DNA of 64,000 bases from Durusdinium trenchii (lineage: Eukaryota; Sar; Dinophyceae; Suessiales; Symbiodiniaceae). A program made the position numbers and the translations under genes. The stretch covers positions 62,001 to 126,000 of the forward strand of contig CAXAMN010008624.1 in NCBI GenBank assembly GCA_963970005.1, read 5' to 3'. Shown here one piece after another: positions 31,805 to 43,719 of this stretch. Under the pieces are notes generated by a model, which worked only from the letters and a program-made list of their open reading frames with translations, made no database searches and was not told where the DNA came from. Each line of letters opens with the position of its first letter. The stretch's first letter is position 1.

Positions 31805-33608
31805 CCCGAGGGCTGTGGGCGCCCCTCGTTTCACACTGGCCGTTTGCTGGGACGTGCCAAGCTGATAGATCTCAAAAGAGTTCTCATGTGGACCTTGTGG
31901 TTTTAATTTCGCGATGCTCGCAGATCTAGCCGGAATCTGCTTGCGCCACAGATGGCAGCAAAAAGCAGACACGCAAACACTGCTTCCACATTGCAGCGGA
32001 AGAAGTGGAGTAAGACGAAGAGACACATCTGGACCTACCCACATCAATTTCATCGACACGTCCTAGGCAAAAACTGCTATTCAAAATCTGTGGAGAAACA
32101 TGCAACCGAGGATATGCGCTGGCGCCTGATGTGCTCCTCTCTCTGTGGACGTATTAAACACAATCCCTTCTTCCTATAAGCCCTATGAGAAGAACCCCAA
32201 AGCTGAACAGATTTGAGCTATGAAACATCAGGGCTTCGGAATAATTAGATCAACGCCTGAAGGACATGGTGCTCCCTTTTAGACATCCTCGCTGGCCTCC
32301 GCTTGGTGCAGGCAATCACAATGCTTCGAAACTACCTCTATAGGAAGGCCTTGGGCACAGAAAGACTCACAAAGGCTTGACAGAAAAGTGATTAAGGTGT
32401 GAGGAAATGCTTATCCAAAGGCGCAGCCAGAGACAATTCCATGAGTGTGTAGTTTGTGGACAGTTGCCATTTTGTCCTAGTATTGCGCTTTGTTTTCTTC
32501 TCTTTCGTAAACGCGCAGGACTGCATTCCCATTGTGTTTTAATGGTTGGATCCAGATCAGTGTGATGAGTGTGAAGCAGTGAAACTCTGCCAGGAGGCAT
32601 CCATTCTGAAGTCATGGTTCAAGCACTTCGACACCAACATGTGCCCTGGAATGGTTTTGCAACGCTTTTCACCTTACTTAGGCAAGACATCTCTTATTGA
32701 CATACACACACATACACATACACGCGGGCATGAAGTACCAATAGCGGTGCCCAACCACTTGAAGCCGGAAAAGCACGCATCCTACTTAGCCCCAGCTGGA
32801 GGAGAATTTGGGTGGGGGCTTTTGACAATCTGCATTTGGTCCAAGATTTGTCGTTCCAAACCTTAATTAGTCTCAACTACAAAAGATTCTCGTGGGCAGC
32901 GTGTGGTGCTTTTTAACTCTTTTCAGCAGTGAGTTTGTCCAGAAAAGCATGAGCACCTTTGGGTCAGACAAGGAGATGGTCGCCGCGGTAGTAGGACACA
33001 TCCACTACAAAACAAGCATTGGCGGCGAGGAAGCCAGATAGTGAGGCGGTTTTGCTATATAGTAGCGAACACGCTTCAAACCGCTTGGAAGACACTTCCC
33101 CTCTTTTCCCGGGCCTCAAAGTACATTTGAGAAAGCCCTGGGTAACCCAGCTGAGGAATGGCATCATTGAGAAGTCCGAGTTTATTGAAAGAGCCTTGGC
33201 TACAACATGTCGACTTTGGATGTCGTTCACGAGTTGTTCATGTGTTTTGCATGTTGAATTTTCTATGGTTTACCCATTCGGCTCACGCTCACGTTCATCG
33301 TCCTAGACCGGGGTCGGCGGATTGAAGCAGACAAGACCATGGTTCCGACCAATTCCAACTTTTGGTGAATCAAGAGGGTCGTAGATTGTTTCCATGATGA
33401 GCTGAGCGCAGTAGATTTCCACGCACTCCAGCTCTGTGAGGAAGTCGAGGGATCGACCTTCCGGCCAAATCATCCGCTCCTTGCTGTTAGCAGCTTTGGC
33501 TCCCGGCTCACATGACCCCAAATCGCACCAACTCGCCATACTCGACTCAGAGGAGACCCATCCCTGCAAACTCACCACCCCACATGACATCTTGACAACG
33601 GCCGAAAG
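31805..33608. other. intergenic with weak candidate exons
   Basis: ATG 31952 opens 75 basic codons without bias. 32546-32680 (+) reads ILKSWFKHFDTNMC, faintly like an EF-hand entry helix and loop but without the acidic calcium ligands. 33019-33306 (+) and the opposite minus frame are both open. None is convincing. Confidence 0.4.
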
Positions 33609-33736
33609 GCATCAGCCGGATGTCCTACCCGGGGAACCCCGTGGAGTTCTGGAACGAGCTGGAGTTGGCAGACGCGGAAACTATCAGCCTGCGAGCGCCT
33701 GGGAATGCAAGTGATGTTGCCGCATTTTTGGATTGA
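33609..33736 (+). CDS. candidate last exon
   Basis: The exon follows a GAAAG acceptor and is open to TGA 33734-33736, with very strong codon bias (MSYPGNPVEFWNELELADAE then SLRAPGNASDVAAFLD). The internal ATG at 33620 could also be a start. Family not recognised. Confidence 0.5.
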
Positions 33737-34136
33737 ACTTGTACAGTAAAGGTCTGAAAAGACTGCTTGGAAACAGCATGAGACATCCAATCTGGTCGGG
33801 TTGGGTTTGGGTTGGGTGGGGTTTTGCCTTTCCTTGGCTCAGGGTGAAGTGTGTGATGGACAAAGACTTGTTCAACGTTTTTCCGTGACCGAACCCCACT
33901 GAGACTCCAAGTAGAATTTGCGACCGTGCAGGGATGATTAGGCAAGTTAAGTGGGTGGTGTGGGGTTTCTTTCTGACTTTAGCACAAGAGACCAGACCTG
34001 ATAGAAATTGCAGTGGGCAAGACACCAAAAAGGAATGATCGGACGACCAGATGACCAGGCCGAGGGCTGTTGCATTATGCATCATCTACAAAAACCATCA
34101 CATGTCACACATCCATTCACACCCTTCATACTTTGA
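33737..34136. other. no gene recognised
   Basis: Contains a GGGTTGGGTTTGGGTTGGG run (about 33799-33817) that is G-rich and could form quadruplex. Minus-strand frames across it are not protein-like. Confidence 0.5.
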
Positions 34137-34259
34137 ACTTCGCCTGCCACTTATGAGGAGATCAGTGAAGAGCTGGCTGTCCTGTGGGGTCGCTTCCGGA
34201 AGTTCTGCGGGGTGACCTTCCTAGGCGATCGTTTCTTTTTGGTCAAGCCGAAGCGATGA
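34137..34259 (+). CDS. candidate last exon, basic C-terminus
   Basis: Open from after a TGA at 34134 to TGA 34257-34259. It reads YEEISEELAVLWGRFRKFCG then FLGDRFFLVKPKR, with good codon bias. An acceptor TATGAG lies at 34152-34157. Family not recognised. Confidence 0.5.
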   Translation, partial: TSPATYEEISEELAVLWGRFRKFCGVTFLGDRFFLVKPKR

Positions 34260-34644
34260 ATGCACTCTCGTCGCAACATGTCGAGTTTGGATGTTTGTGG
34301 GTGTGGTGTGTGATGTCTGCATTGATCACTGTGGAGGTGCTTGTGGTTTATTGCGGTGTTATGGTATAGCACCTTAGTACTTAGATGATCCTTGTGGGCC
34401 ATTACGGGTGAAAAGAGCAAATTTCGTATGGGGTCATGGATGGGGCCGTTCGGGGCTGTTTCTGTTTCTGGTCGAATCGAACCGAAAGGTGTCCATCATT
34501 GAAGATTTTATGGGCGTGAGTTGACGGGAGTTCGTTCGGGCTCACGGGTCATTTCCTTTGCGGGATTTTGTGGGTTTCTACTTTTGATGTAGATGACAGT
34601 GAACCACTGAGTTATATTTTGCAGAGCTTCGGAGTCAGTGAAAG

Positions 34645-34791
34645 GCAGTCATCGACTCCCACAGCGGAGGCCCGAAGGACTTGCTCGTGCGCATTGCTGA
34701 TCGGAAGGACGACGATGAAAGGCCCGGAATGCTGGGCCCGAAGCCCTTGACATGTAGAAAGCGTCCAACGATACAGGATACATGTCGGTGA
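34645..34791 (+). CDS. candidate exon, charged
   Basis: The exon follows a GAAAG acceptor and reads AVIDSHSGGPKDLLVRIADR then KDDDERPGMLGPKP, open to TGA 34789-34791. Codon bias is strong. The exon may end earlier at a donor. Confidence 0.45.
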   Translation, partial: AVIDSHSGGPKDLLVRIADRKDDDERPGMLGPKPLTCRKRPTIQDTCR

Positions 34792-35076
34792 AGGGTTGTA
34801 AGGACTTTGGCGGCGCACAAGAGGTGGGATGCAAAAGATTCCCTTGCCTTTGCACCTAAGACGAATGCATCCCTGGGCACAGCCAGGTTGGAGCCTTGAC
34901 GCCTTCAACGATCATAGAATGTGGTACTCAACCCACATACTCCAAGAGAAGCTGGATGAGTCGATGAACTTGCCTTTCTTCAATTAATCCTCCCAAGAGC
35001 CAGGTTGGAAGATCGCTTCAACCGAGGGTCATCCCAGCAACCCAATGTCCCAACCCTATCTACTCACCTGAGTCAG

Positions 35077-35247
35077 TGGGCTGAGATGTGTGCGAGGGCA
35101 AACTCTAGCATTGCGAGTGGCAGGCGGAAGAGCGCCACCTTGGTTCGCTTGGCAGGCCCAGCAATTGAGGGGATTTGGGTTGGCGGGCCCCATATTCGGT
35201 GGATAGATAGTGATACAAAAAACATTATATATTTGTTTGGCATTTGA
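35077..35247 (+). CDS. candidate exon
   Basis: The exon follows an AGTCAG acceptor and reads SSIASGRRKSATLVRLAGPA then IEGIWVGGPHIRWID, open to 35247. Family not recognised. Confidence 0.4.
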   Translation, partial: WAEMCARANSSIASGRRKSATLVRLAGPAIEGIWVGGPHIRWIDSDTKNIIYLFGI

Positions 35248-35504
35248 AGCAAAGACATTGTGAAATTCTGGGCGTGGGGGGACAGTGGGGAGGGAAGAGT
35301 GACAAGAAGCATGACGCAAGGCAGCGGGTCTTGCAAATGGACGCTTGTAAACCTGTAACGCATAGTAACCGTAACCTCTTGAGGACCAATGTGCGACATC
35401 TGCAAAGAGGCCTTGGGCAAGCCTTGAGCAAATCGGAGCACAGCGGCTAGACTTAAGGAACTTAAGTTAAGTGTGTCCAGCGAAACGACAAATTCATTCG
35501 AAGT

Positions 35505-35780
35505 ATGCAATTATTTGAATTTAGTCTTGGATCACTGGTTTTTGGCCAACTGCCTCACCCAGCAACTAGCAGTCCTTGTGCTCGCGCAGTTGGTGCAAAC
35601 GGCACGAGCCCGCTGATGGGTCCGTTGGTAGTGGACGCTACGCCACTTGTGCAGCAGTTGGAGGATTTGAGGGGCAGTCTTGTAGGGTCTGCTAGAGCTG
35701 ATCCCGAGGCTTTGCACCTTGGAACTCGGACCCCGAAGATTTCTCACTTCTCACTGCTGCCAAGAGGGTGTATGATTTAG
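35505..35780 (+). CDS. candidate exon, frame partly ambiguous
   Basis: A 91-codon frame reads MGPLVVDATPLVQQLEDLRG. A second + frame (about 35712-35850) reads APWNSDPEDFSLLTAAKRVY and is equally good after a CCCGAG acceptor. At least one is probably exonic. Confidence 0.3.
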   Translation: MQLFEFSLGSLVFGQLPHPATSSPCARAVGANGTSPLMGPLVVDATPLVQQLEDLRGSLVGSARADPEALHLGTRTPKISHFSLLPRGCMI

Positions 35781-35922
35781 CTATCAGATGTCATCTACTT
35801 TGGGTGTGTTGCCTAGCCATTGATGTAGGCTTTTATCTCAGGAGGTGTGCCGTGTTCTGATCAGACCTCCTTTGGTGTGTTAGTAGCTTTGTAAGGTGCG
35901 GAAGTTCGGTAGTGTTTCCAAG

Positions 35923-36032
35923 GTGCAGAAGCCTCCGAGGCAACAATGGCGATACCAGGGTCCAAAACAATTTGTTCTGAGGCTGGCGCAACTTTGTTGA
36001 ATCTGGAGTTTTCGCCTGTGAAGGCCAATTGA
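35923..36032 (+). CDS. candidate last exon
   Basis: The exon follows a TTTCCAAG acceptor and reads ATMAIPGSKTICSEAGATLL, ending in TGA 36030-36032. Family not recognised. Confidence 0.4.
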
Positions 36033-36470
36033 AAAAAAGGTGATTGGGGGTGACACATTGACACACGGTCTATTGGTTTGCATCATTCTCTAGACTGAGG
36101 CAATGGTGTGAAGGACTGCGCCGTTGTGGATGGACTGCAGGTGCTTGGGCTAGAGGCTTTCAGGTGGCACTAGTCTTGCTCACAAACAAGCGTAACATCC
36201 ATCACCTTCGGTGATTCTGGGCCAAGCTCTGTTCTTGTCCTTTCGTGCTTGTATTTTGGAGGGTCAAGAAACCCAACAAGTATTTCATCAGGTCTGCTAG
36301 CCAAACTGATTGAGTCCCGAAGGGTCAAAGGCTCTCCTCACTCGAAAGCCTTGCGCACCGGTGATTGGCCGGTTCTTTTTACAGCGGGCTCTACAACCCG
36401 TGGCTGTCCAACGGCTGTACAGTACACGATTGATACATCCATCGCACCCGTCACGCCAGTCGTATTGCAG

Positions 36471-37035
36471 GTCATGAGGAGATCCTTTTCGAAGCCTTGG
36501 ACCGGTATGATGAGGCCTTGCTGGGTCAGAGGCGCATGCCGTGTTGGCATTTGTTGTCTGGGCGTGACGTTGTGGCTTTGCTGGGGAAGAGCAGATTCAC
36601 AAAAGTGACCCATGGCGAAGGAGATCACAACAGTTCTAGGAGGAGAACCTTTTGTTTTGGTCTTGCTACAGTATGGGTTTGGAAAGGATTGATGTATGTA
36701 TTGGACATGGTGTGACCGGTCATTCGCGGCATGACAAAACAAGACCTCGTTCTACTCCTGCATGATGCGCTGGTGTGCACCTACTGATCGAATTACGGTA
36801 TACAATTGCAAAACCGGACAATTGAACTCGAGATGTTGCATGTCACATGTCCAGTAGATTGGGTGTTTTCCCTAAAGCCAAGAAGCAGCCCGATCCCTTA
36901 TATATATTCCAGGCCGGGGTGGCACAACATGTGTTGTTGGATGTTCCGGGTTGCGCCTATATACGAACCATCTCGGGCACATGCCGCATACGCCCAATGC
37001 CCTCCAAGCGCTGCCGAGTTAGCTTCGACTTTTAG
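36471..37035 (+). CDS. candidate two-exon 3' end, unknown
   Basis: Exon A starts after GTATTGCAG at 36471 (HEEILFEALDRYDEALLGQR). Exon B is 36913-37035, after a T-rich ATATTCCAG (VAQHVLLDVPGCAYIRTISG), ending in TAG. Exon A may end after GATGAG (36516) with a GC donor, because AGGCC occurs at both junctions and the frames then match (RYDE joined to AGVAQ). Otherwise exon A continues to 36715. No family recognised. Confidence 0.45.
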
Positions 37036-37271
37036 TGAAGCCTGAAAGAAACAGTAATGAGATCACCAGGAATCCGACTGCCAAAAAGGTTCCACAGAAC
37101 TGGATCCAATGATTTGTCACAAGCCAACAGAAATTCTGAGCTTTGTGTGGATTTACAGCGTTGCTTGAAACTGTTGCACCGTTGGAGACAATTGACTAGC
37201 ACCATGTGACACGTCGCAGAAAACTACGATGTGATTTACCAAGGGCTCTTCCAGGAACCTAGTCTTGGGCC

Positions 37272-38585
37272 ATGAAGGACACAACTGTGGTGCCGCGACT
37301 CGTTGAGTTCATCGCCCAGAACGGCGGCTCGATCGATCGGGCAAAGCTCTCAATTTTCCTCCAGAAGTATCCGAAGAGCAAATCTAACCTTGGTGACCTC
37401 TACGCATTCTGTGCCAGGCCAGTTGGGCAGGGTGTTACGGTGTTCTTGAACTTTTGCTGTGATCCAACAGAACTGTAAAGCTGCTCTGACCTCGGCAGGC
37501 ACAAGCAGCACTTTTGCATTGCGAGAATTGCTGGATCTGCAGAGTTTTGCCTAACCGTGGTGGCACAACCACATCCAAAGCAGGGCGCAGCTAAGGCAGC
37601 TAAGCCACATCCAACGCAGCCCGTGACTTCTGTACCTAAACAGGCACCAATTTGTTCGGCACCCTGCACCTTTGCACAGCGGCAGTTTCCTCCTGCCCCT
37701 CCCATGCTTCCCCCTTTCCCTCTTTGTCCTTCTTTTCCCCTCCACCGACTCCCAACGGACTTTGTGAGACAGTCAACTTGGATACCGAAGCCTATCCCTA
37801 AGGAGCCTTGGGAACCAGCACATAGTCGAACAACCTTGGTACTTGCAGACTCAGTAAAACAGCCGACTGAGTCAACTTCCGGTCCTACACAGCCTCCAAA
37901 GATTCCAAAGGGAGCAGGGATCTGGGTGCCCAAGCAGCGAGCGGATCAAGTAGCCGAAGCCGATTTGCTGAGAAATTCCACGCCAGCAGAGCGCCAAGTA
38001 GGCTTGGCACTTGCAGACTTTGTGAAGGCTGCAGGTGGATTTGTGAAGATTGGAGATGCTGCGTGGGGTTTCTTCTCCAGGTATCCTGAGCACAAAGCTG
38101 CCTTGGGGAATGTATCCTTCATGGAGTTTTGCCACAAGCAGCCGGATCTCTTCTACTTGAACCATGAGCACACTGGGGAAGCAATCTTGAGCCTGGCATG
38201 TCAGACCACAGATATGCCTTCAAATGTGGCTACGGAGGCTACAGGTCCATCTGCGAATGAACAGTCACGCCAGGCTTGCATACCCGGGGTGAAAGTCAGG
38301 GAAGCCCTGGTGCAGTTCATCCAGTCTCATGGTGGTTCGATCGGGCATGCAGAGATGGGCAAGTTTCTGCAGAATTCGGCCTACAAGAAACAGATGTTCT
38401 CCAATGGCCAGACGGTGAGTCAATTCTGCAGACTGCATGAGGACTTTTTCATTTTCGAGAGGAGCAGCACCAGCCCTGCCTTTCGAGTTTCTCTCCGCAG
38501 CGCAGCCGCTCCTGCTACACAGACCTCTGAAAGTCCTGATGATGATGGCCGCTCAGACAACCTTAGCCATTCTATTTTGGTCTAA
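37272..38585 (+). CDS. two-exon protein with three winged-helix/LOTUS-like repeats, 410 residues
   Basis: Exons 37272-37417 and 37499-38585 join in frame from ATG to TAA. The 81-bp intron is GC-AG with CAGGC at both ends. Three related ~55-residue repeats follow the pattern LxxFIxxxGGxIxxAxxxxFLxxxP, then FC and a short strand: LVEFIAQNGGSIDRAKLSIF, LADFVKAAGGFVKIGDAAWG and LVQFIQSHGGSIGHAEMGKF. The layout (two helices, a GG turn, a helix, a strand) resembles OST-HTH/LOTUS and other winged-helix modules, which bind RNA, DNA or proteins. Between repeats 1 and 2 lies a Pro-rich, probably disordered linker (PPAPPMLPPFPLCPSFP). The LOTUS label is by pattern only. The same fold recurs at 52.6 kb and in the array at 56-63 kb. 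Confidence 0.75.
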
Positions 38586-38955
38586 AGAGGGGGAGACAAG
38601 CAACTTCAGCCTTCTTGGAGGTTCCTGAAGTCTGCAACAGAGTCACCAGCTCGTTGCTAGCATAAGTGTTCAGCTGGAAATACATGTGCATGTTTTTTTG
38701 AGACTGAGAGTTTGTTTGATCGCTCCGTGGCTTATGTTGGCATGGCCTCGCTTCCTTCCCAGAGAAATATCCAGCCCCATTGAGATGATTCATGATTCAC
38801 GATTCACATATAGATTCAAAGAGTCCTCTCCCAAGGAGAAGGACTTTCCGTCTAACAGTTTGATTTCCTCAAATCGATTTCACCATGTGATGTATTTCTG
38901 CTTAGGAATGCAGTGGGCAACAGTGGCAGAGAATATAGACCCCAGATGATCTGAC

Positions 38956-39216
38956 ATGTTCTTATCAATCAAACCCTTGCAAGGAGCTCAGAGGGGGTTA
39001 TATAAACAAGTCCACCCACTTCTCCTGAAATTCAGTCGGCACTCGGGATCCATAGTTATGAGGGGGGTGGGAGAAGATTGCTGCCTCATTGAAGGTAGCG
39101 ATTCCGAGAGCTCATTTGCGAGTGGCGAAGAAGATGGTTGGAGTGAGATTTCGGTGAAGCAGATCAAGTGGGCGCAAGACTCGATCAAGGCGGGCCAACG
39201 GATCCACATGATTTAA
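38956..39216 (+). CDS. candidate last exon, acidic
   Basis: An open frame ends at TAA 39214-39216. The 3' part (EGSDSESSFASGEEDGWSEI then VKQIKWAQDSIKAG) is acidic then helical. The start is unresolved. Confidence 0.35.
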   Translation: MFLSIKPLQGAQRGLYKQVHPLLLKFSRHSGSIVMRGVGEDCCLIEGSDSESSFASGEEDGWSEISVKQIKWAQDSIKAGQRIHMI

Positions 39217-39941
39217 GATGAGAAGCTATGTAGTTCTGGATTTTTGTTGAAGTGATCGGTTGTTGGACAAACATTTCCTGTTGGGGCCATAAGATGGAAG
39301 CCTATCATGGGTAGTGATCAGTCTGGACTCTCCTGTAGCAGCAATCGCTTCCTCAGAACCTGAATTCCTTGGATTGTAATCGGATCGTTGATGTTGATTT
39401 CAACCCAGTTCGAAGGTGCAATTCCGGAATGGCTGGCTGCTGGTTGACACTTTGAAGGACCTGGTAGATGGACGCTTGAAACCGTCTCAGCTTCCCCCCT
39501 TTGCGGTTTGGCAGAGAGGCAGCGAATGGTTTGCCATTACCGGCAGCTTTGAGGTCTGAGCTAGTCAAGTTTGACCAAACTTCTGAGTGTGAGTTTCGCT
39601 GAGTTAAACACTTGGCACTGTGGACACCGGGGAATCGGGGCAGAAGATGTTATGATGTTGTGCATGGTGTTCGATAATCTCCAGTTCCCTCGCAACTGTT
39701 CTTCACAAAATAGAAGCACAGACAGAGAAGCAGGCAAAGGGCGGTTGGGTCTACATCAGGGCATTGCGCAGGGCCCAATCCCGATGAACAGGCAGAGGTA
39801 AGTAGTGTGGCCCCGTGGTGTGTTTGCTTTCTTGCGTAAGTTTGCTGGGCATTGTGCACGAGCACTCTTCATCTAGAGTCTAGCCAGGCGAGGCAAGTGT
39901 TTCAGGAACCAAGAAACAATGTGGAAAGTGTCCAGTATTTT
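39217..39941. other. no firm gene; flank of the retroelement
   Basis: A + frame at 39571-39801 (EDVMMLCMVFDNLQFPRNCS) is open but unsupported by splice sites. Ends at the target-site duplication 39942-39946. Confidence 0.4.
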
Positions 39942-39946
39942 CATTG

Positions 39947-40056
39947 TGTTGTTGCATGCTAGTGTACCATAGACATGGACTACCGCTCGTACTTTGGCTC
40001 AAGGAAAAGGTGCGACCCCTTTTGTGGTTGTTGTAGGCCGTTTTCCCGTAACTACA
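39947..40056 (+). repeat. 5' LTR, 110 bp
   Basis: Begins TGTTGTTGCATGCT and ends CCCGTAACTACA. TTTGGCTCAAG at 39993-40003 equals the last 11 bases of the dinoflagellate spliced leader. The bases after the LTR (GGTTATCAGCC, 40057 on) resemble the TATCAG-type primer-binding site used by many copia elements with initiator tRNA-Met. Confidence 0.93.
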
Positions 40057-40143
40057 GGTTATCAGCCGTATCGCCATAAGTGCGGTACGTGCTTGACTAT
40101 AGCCAGGCTACATCCACCGTAGGTAGTGCACTACCTAGTAGCC

Positions 40144-41690
40144 ATGGCTGAGGGTGATGCTGGTTCGCGAGACGAGCGATCCCGTTCAGGTTATGTGCCC
40201 ACGTCTCCTGCCGTGTCCGAATCACCAGCTGAGGAACTCCCTATGGTGCCGTTAGATCTACGTAGGCCTCCAGCACCTCCGTCATCTCACGCACAGGGGT
40301 CCGTCACCGGTCCGTCACCGTTCAGTGTTGAGGAACACAGCAGTCCAGAACGTTGATGCTAGACAAACTCATCAACAAGCACTTTTTGTCAACCAAGACA
40401 AGTCTGCAGAAGTGATGGAGGTCGCCGAACTCAGACACGAGGCACTGATGGCAGAACAGGGTCAACAGTTAGCTAGTGAAGCCATGCAGTTTCGTGACGC
40501 AGTAGCTAATGAAGCGAGAGCTCTTGCCACGGAGTCCTCGGAACACCATACAGCATTAACCCAACAAAAGTTGAGTGACATGAGCAATGCTCACAATGCA
40601 AGACAGGCTCTTGACAGACAAGCCTATCTTGATCAGTTGGCACTTTAGAAACACACAGCCATTGAGCATGAGCGAGCGCTTGCCAGGCAAAGAGAGGATG
40701 CCCTCCGGTCTGAGCTCGCTGAACAAGGAATTGAGGGAAAATTCGCCTCGGGGAACCGAGCGCCTGCAACACCAGTGCAGCCGTTTGCGTCTCCAGGCTC
40801 CCCAGCTATGCTCCCTGTGGGCCTCAGGACTTGCAAGGAGAAGTGCGGGAATCCTGGTGGAGGAGAGCCTCATCCATCAGATGCTGATGAGGAAGATGAC
40901 AAAGACGATCACAAGTCCAAGAAGGACAAGAAGGAGAAGCGGAAAGAGAAGAAGAGCGACAAGAGCCCCAAGCGTCTCCATCTCCCCCACCCTCCGACTC
41001 ATCAGATGATGATGACTCTGACGGCTCCAGCTCTGAGTCAAGCCGACTTGCGCGCATCATCCGCAAGGAGCTGAGGAAGCGGCAGAAAAAGTAAAAGGAC
41101 AAGGATCGAGATTCTAGAGCCAAAGAGGCAGAGAAGCCCAAATTCCCGACGGCTGAGAAGTACAGGGACTGGAAAATCAAGGTAAGGGATAATATCGCTG
41201 CAGCCCCTGCAAAGCCAGACGAAGCCCGCATTTGGGTGGGCAAAGTCTATGCAGAAGGTTTTGCAATCCTTGACACAAAGCTGCTTGCCAGCCTTACTAA
41301 TTGCGCAGAGGGGGACCTCGGTCGACAGATTGCAACGTTCAAAGAGCTCAGGGCAAGGGAGGAGAAACCCGTAAAGGGAAGGCGCTTACTCTTGAGGTTC
41401 GACAAGTACTTTGCTACCAGCATCAAGCATGGAGCTTTCTGTTGAGGCTGAGGTTCCGCGATGCCACAAAGCGATCTTTAGGTGCTAAAGACCCTGCCTT
41501 GCCAGCGCAGGAAGAGAAGAAAGGCATTTGCTTCGACTTCCAGAAAACGGGCAAATGCAAGCGCGGCAGCTTCTGTCCATACAAGCACGAGAAAGGCCAC
41601 GAAAAGAGACTGTGCCTTTCAGCGACCAGAGAAGACTGTCCCTGCCAAGAAGGAGGACAAGAAGAAAAAGAAGGAAACGCCGCGTAAGAG
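40144..41690 (+). pseudogene. gag: gag-like region with CCCH zinc finger
   Basis: ATG 40144 opens the first gag frame. Coding continues in shifting frames: 40325-40648 is helical, with a TAG at 40646; 40650-41000 ends in a Lys-rich segment; 41100-41445 reads FPTAEKYRDWKIKVRDNIAA and LDTKLLASLTNCAEGDLGRQ. Then 41520-41600 encodes a CCCH finger with spacing C-x8-C-x5-C-x3-H (ICFDFQKTGKCKRGSFCPYK, then H). Such a finger in place of the usual CCHC knuckle would bind RNA. Several frameshifts and stops make it non-functional. Confidence 0.8.
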
Positions 41691-42469
41691 AAGCAGCTCT
41701 CGTAGTCCATCAGGCTCCGATACCTCCACATACCTCCACTGGTTCTGAAAGCCAGCAGAAGAAAGGTGGAATATCCTCTTCTTCCAATGCGCCGGCAGCC
41801 GTCTGCCTCCTGCGTGCGATGGTCATGGCCGCAGCGGTCTCACAAGGATCCTCCGTCCCCATCATTCGCCCGCTGGGAAGCGTGGCCATGCCGGCGCTCG
41901 CCACACCACAAGCGATGAACCGATTTTGATACATCAGAAAACGTCAACAGTTTTGTAAAGCAACAGATTCGTTTTGACGATTGTCCAGGTGTGCATACCC
42001 ACGTTGTTGAGTCTTCTTCCCATTGGAAGGCAGTTCAACCCCGTCCGAAGAAGAAGAAGCGACGCTTCACTCCCGATTACCAAGGTGACACTGAAGCTAT
42101 CCGTTTCGCTACCGAGGACGCGGCCATCGCAGCCTCACACCTGCAAAGTGCCGTGAAGAATGAGCTCAACTGCTTGCCAGCTGAATGTTCATATCTTTGC
42201 AACTCTGACATTAGCTGTGTTATAGTGTTTCAAGTTGAAAAGTGTCACAGTCTTCGAACCCAGTGAGTTTACGTACTGCCAATGGTGTCTTTCAAGCAAC
42301 TGATCATGCGCAAGTAAGTGTCCCGGTTTTGGGTACTGACATTCAACCCTATGTTCTTGAAGATTATGTTCCTTATTAGTTTGCCGTCGTCGACAGGTGT
42401 TGCAATGTCTGCAAGTGGTCAACCCTATGGTGTGACTAGTCAGTCGGGGGGGCCACGACCCATTGACCC

Positions 42470-43380
42470 ATGATTCCTCTACCCGCATCCCCGGCAGAGC
42501 AGGCTGTTGAAATCGAGGACGATGAAGATCATCCGAATGGCGAGGATCCCGTTGATGAGGAACCAGAACTGTCGGATGATCGTTTGATTGAGAAACCATT
42601 GGACCCAAAGCGTGATAGGGGAACAATTGCATTCAAGGAAGAAGCACAGTCTATTCAGCATCTATTGACCCATACACCAAAGAATCCCTTTCGTCAAGCA
42701 TGTTCCAGGGCAAAGATGACCAAAACACCATCTTATAGCAAAGGTGGTTCCACCCAAGTCGAAGCGGACAAGTTTGGACTCCTTCGTGACGATGAGGAAA
42801 TGGACTTTGATGGGGGAACAGTAGCACTAGTGGTAAAGGATGTCGCTACTGATTTCCGGTATGTCTGCCCTGCTGCTCGGCGGTCAGCCTGAGAATGCGT
42901 TGCGCATTCAAGCATCTCATCAAGTCCACTGACGATTCGATGTAGGGATCTTCTATTCCGACAATTCGTCAGAACTCATCGCGACTGCAGAACGACTTGG
43001 ATGGAGACACCAGGCAGGCTATGCCTATGTCTCTAAGACTAATGCGGTAGCAGAAAGGTCAATTCGTTGGGTCATCGATTGCACACGTGTCAACTTGGAG
43101 GAGGCAGGTCTTCACCATCAATATTGGGCGCATGCTGCGCGTCATGCATGCGTGGCAAGCAATATCGTCGACGCCCGGGAGGGTAGTTACTCGCCTTGGT
43201 CACAAAGGTTCGGTGAGAAATTCAATTGCCCTTTGGTTCCCTTTGGGTTGAGGATTGACTACTGGACAGGTCCAAAGAGCAAGAACAAAGCCTCTCTTCG
43301 ATCTGAACCAACGTCGAATCCTGGGATTTTTCTAGGTTATGCCATTCAGCCCGCTTTGTGTGGAGAAAGGAATTCCTAGT
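42470..43380 (+). pseudogene. int: integrase region
   Basis: 42650-42730 holds the zinc-binding part (HLLTHTPKNPFRQACSRAKM); the first Cys of the CxxC pair has become Arg. The catalytic core follows, with DFDGGTVALVVKDVATDF, then SDNSSEL (second Asp) and NAVAERSIRWVIDC (Glu), so the D,D,E residues can still be seen. It continues with YWAHAARHACVASNIV and the GIFLGY motif near 43327. A stop near 42890 and frame changes separate the parts. No clear protease active site is seen in 41940-42270. Confidence 0.85.
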
Positions 43381-43719
43381 TCTTCCGTTGAAGGATGTTA
43401 TGGAGTCGAACTTTGCTGCTGAGATTCAACCAATTCGAGTCCATCAAATCGCTGTACCCGATGTTGGTGTGCATTTCCCTTGCAAAGGTAGGTACAAAAT
43501 CATTCGTGAAGGCTTGTACCCGGGGATCACGATCTCGAGCAATCCACCTTCGATCGATGATGTTGGAGCAGCTAGTGTTTAGGGACTCATTGATGAGGAG
43601 CTCAGGCAAAATGGTGACCAAGAGTATGAACCTAGTGTACCACCGGAGCTTCCTGAGGCACTCGTTGATGTTGAAGCGCCAGACAGGTGAAAAGACTCTG
43701 ATCCCCAAGAAGCAGCTTG

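Noticed and set aside
32546-32680. EF-hand calcium-binding exon
   Set aside because: FKHFDTN resembles an EF-hand start but the remaining acidic ligands are absent and no second hand is seen.
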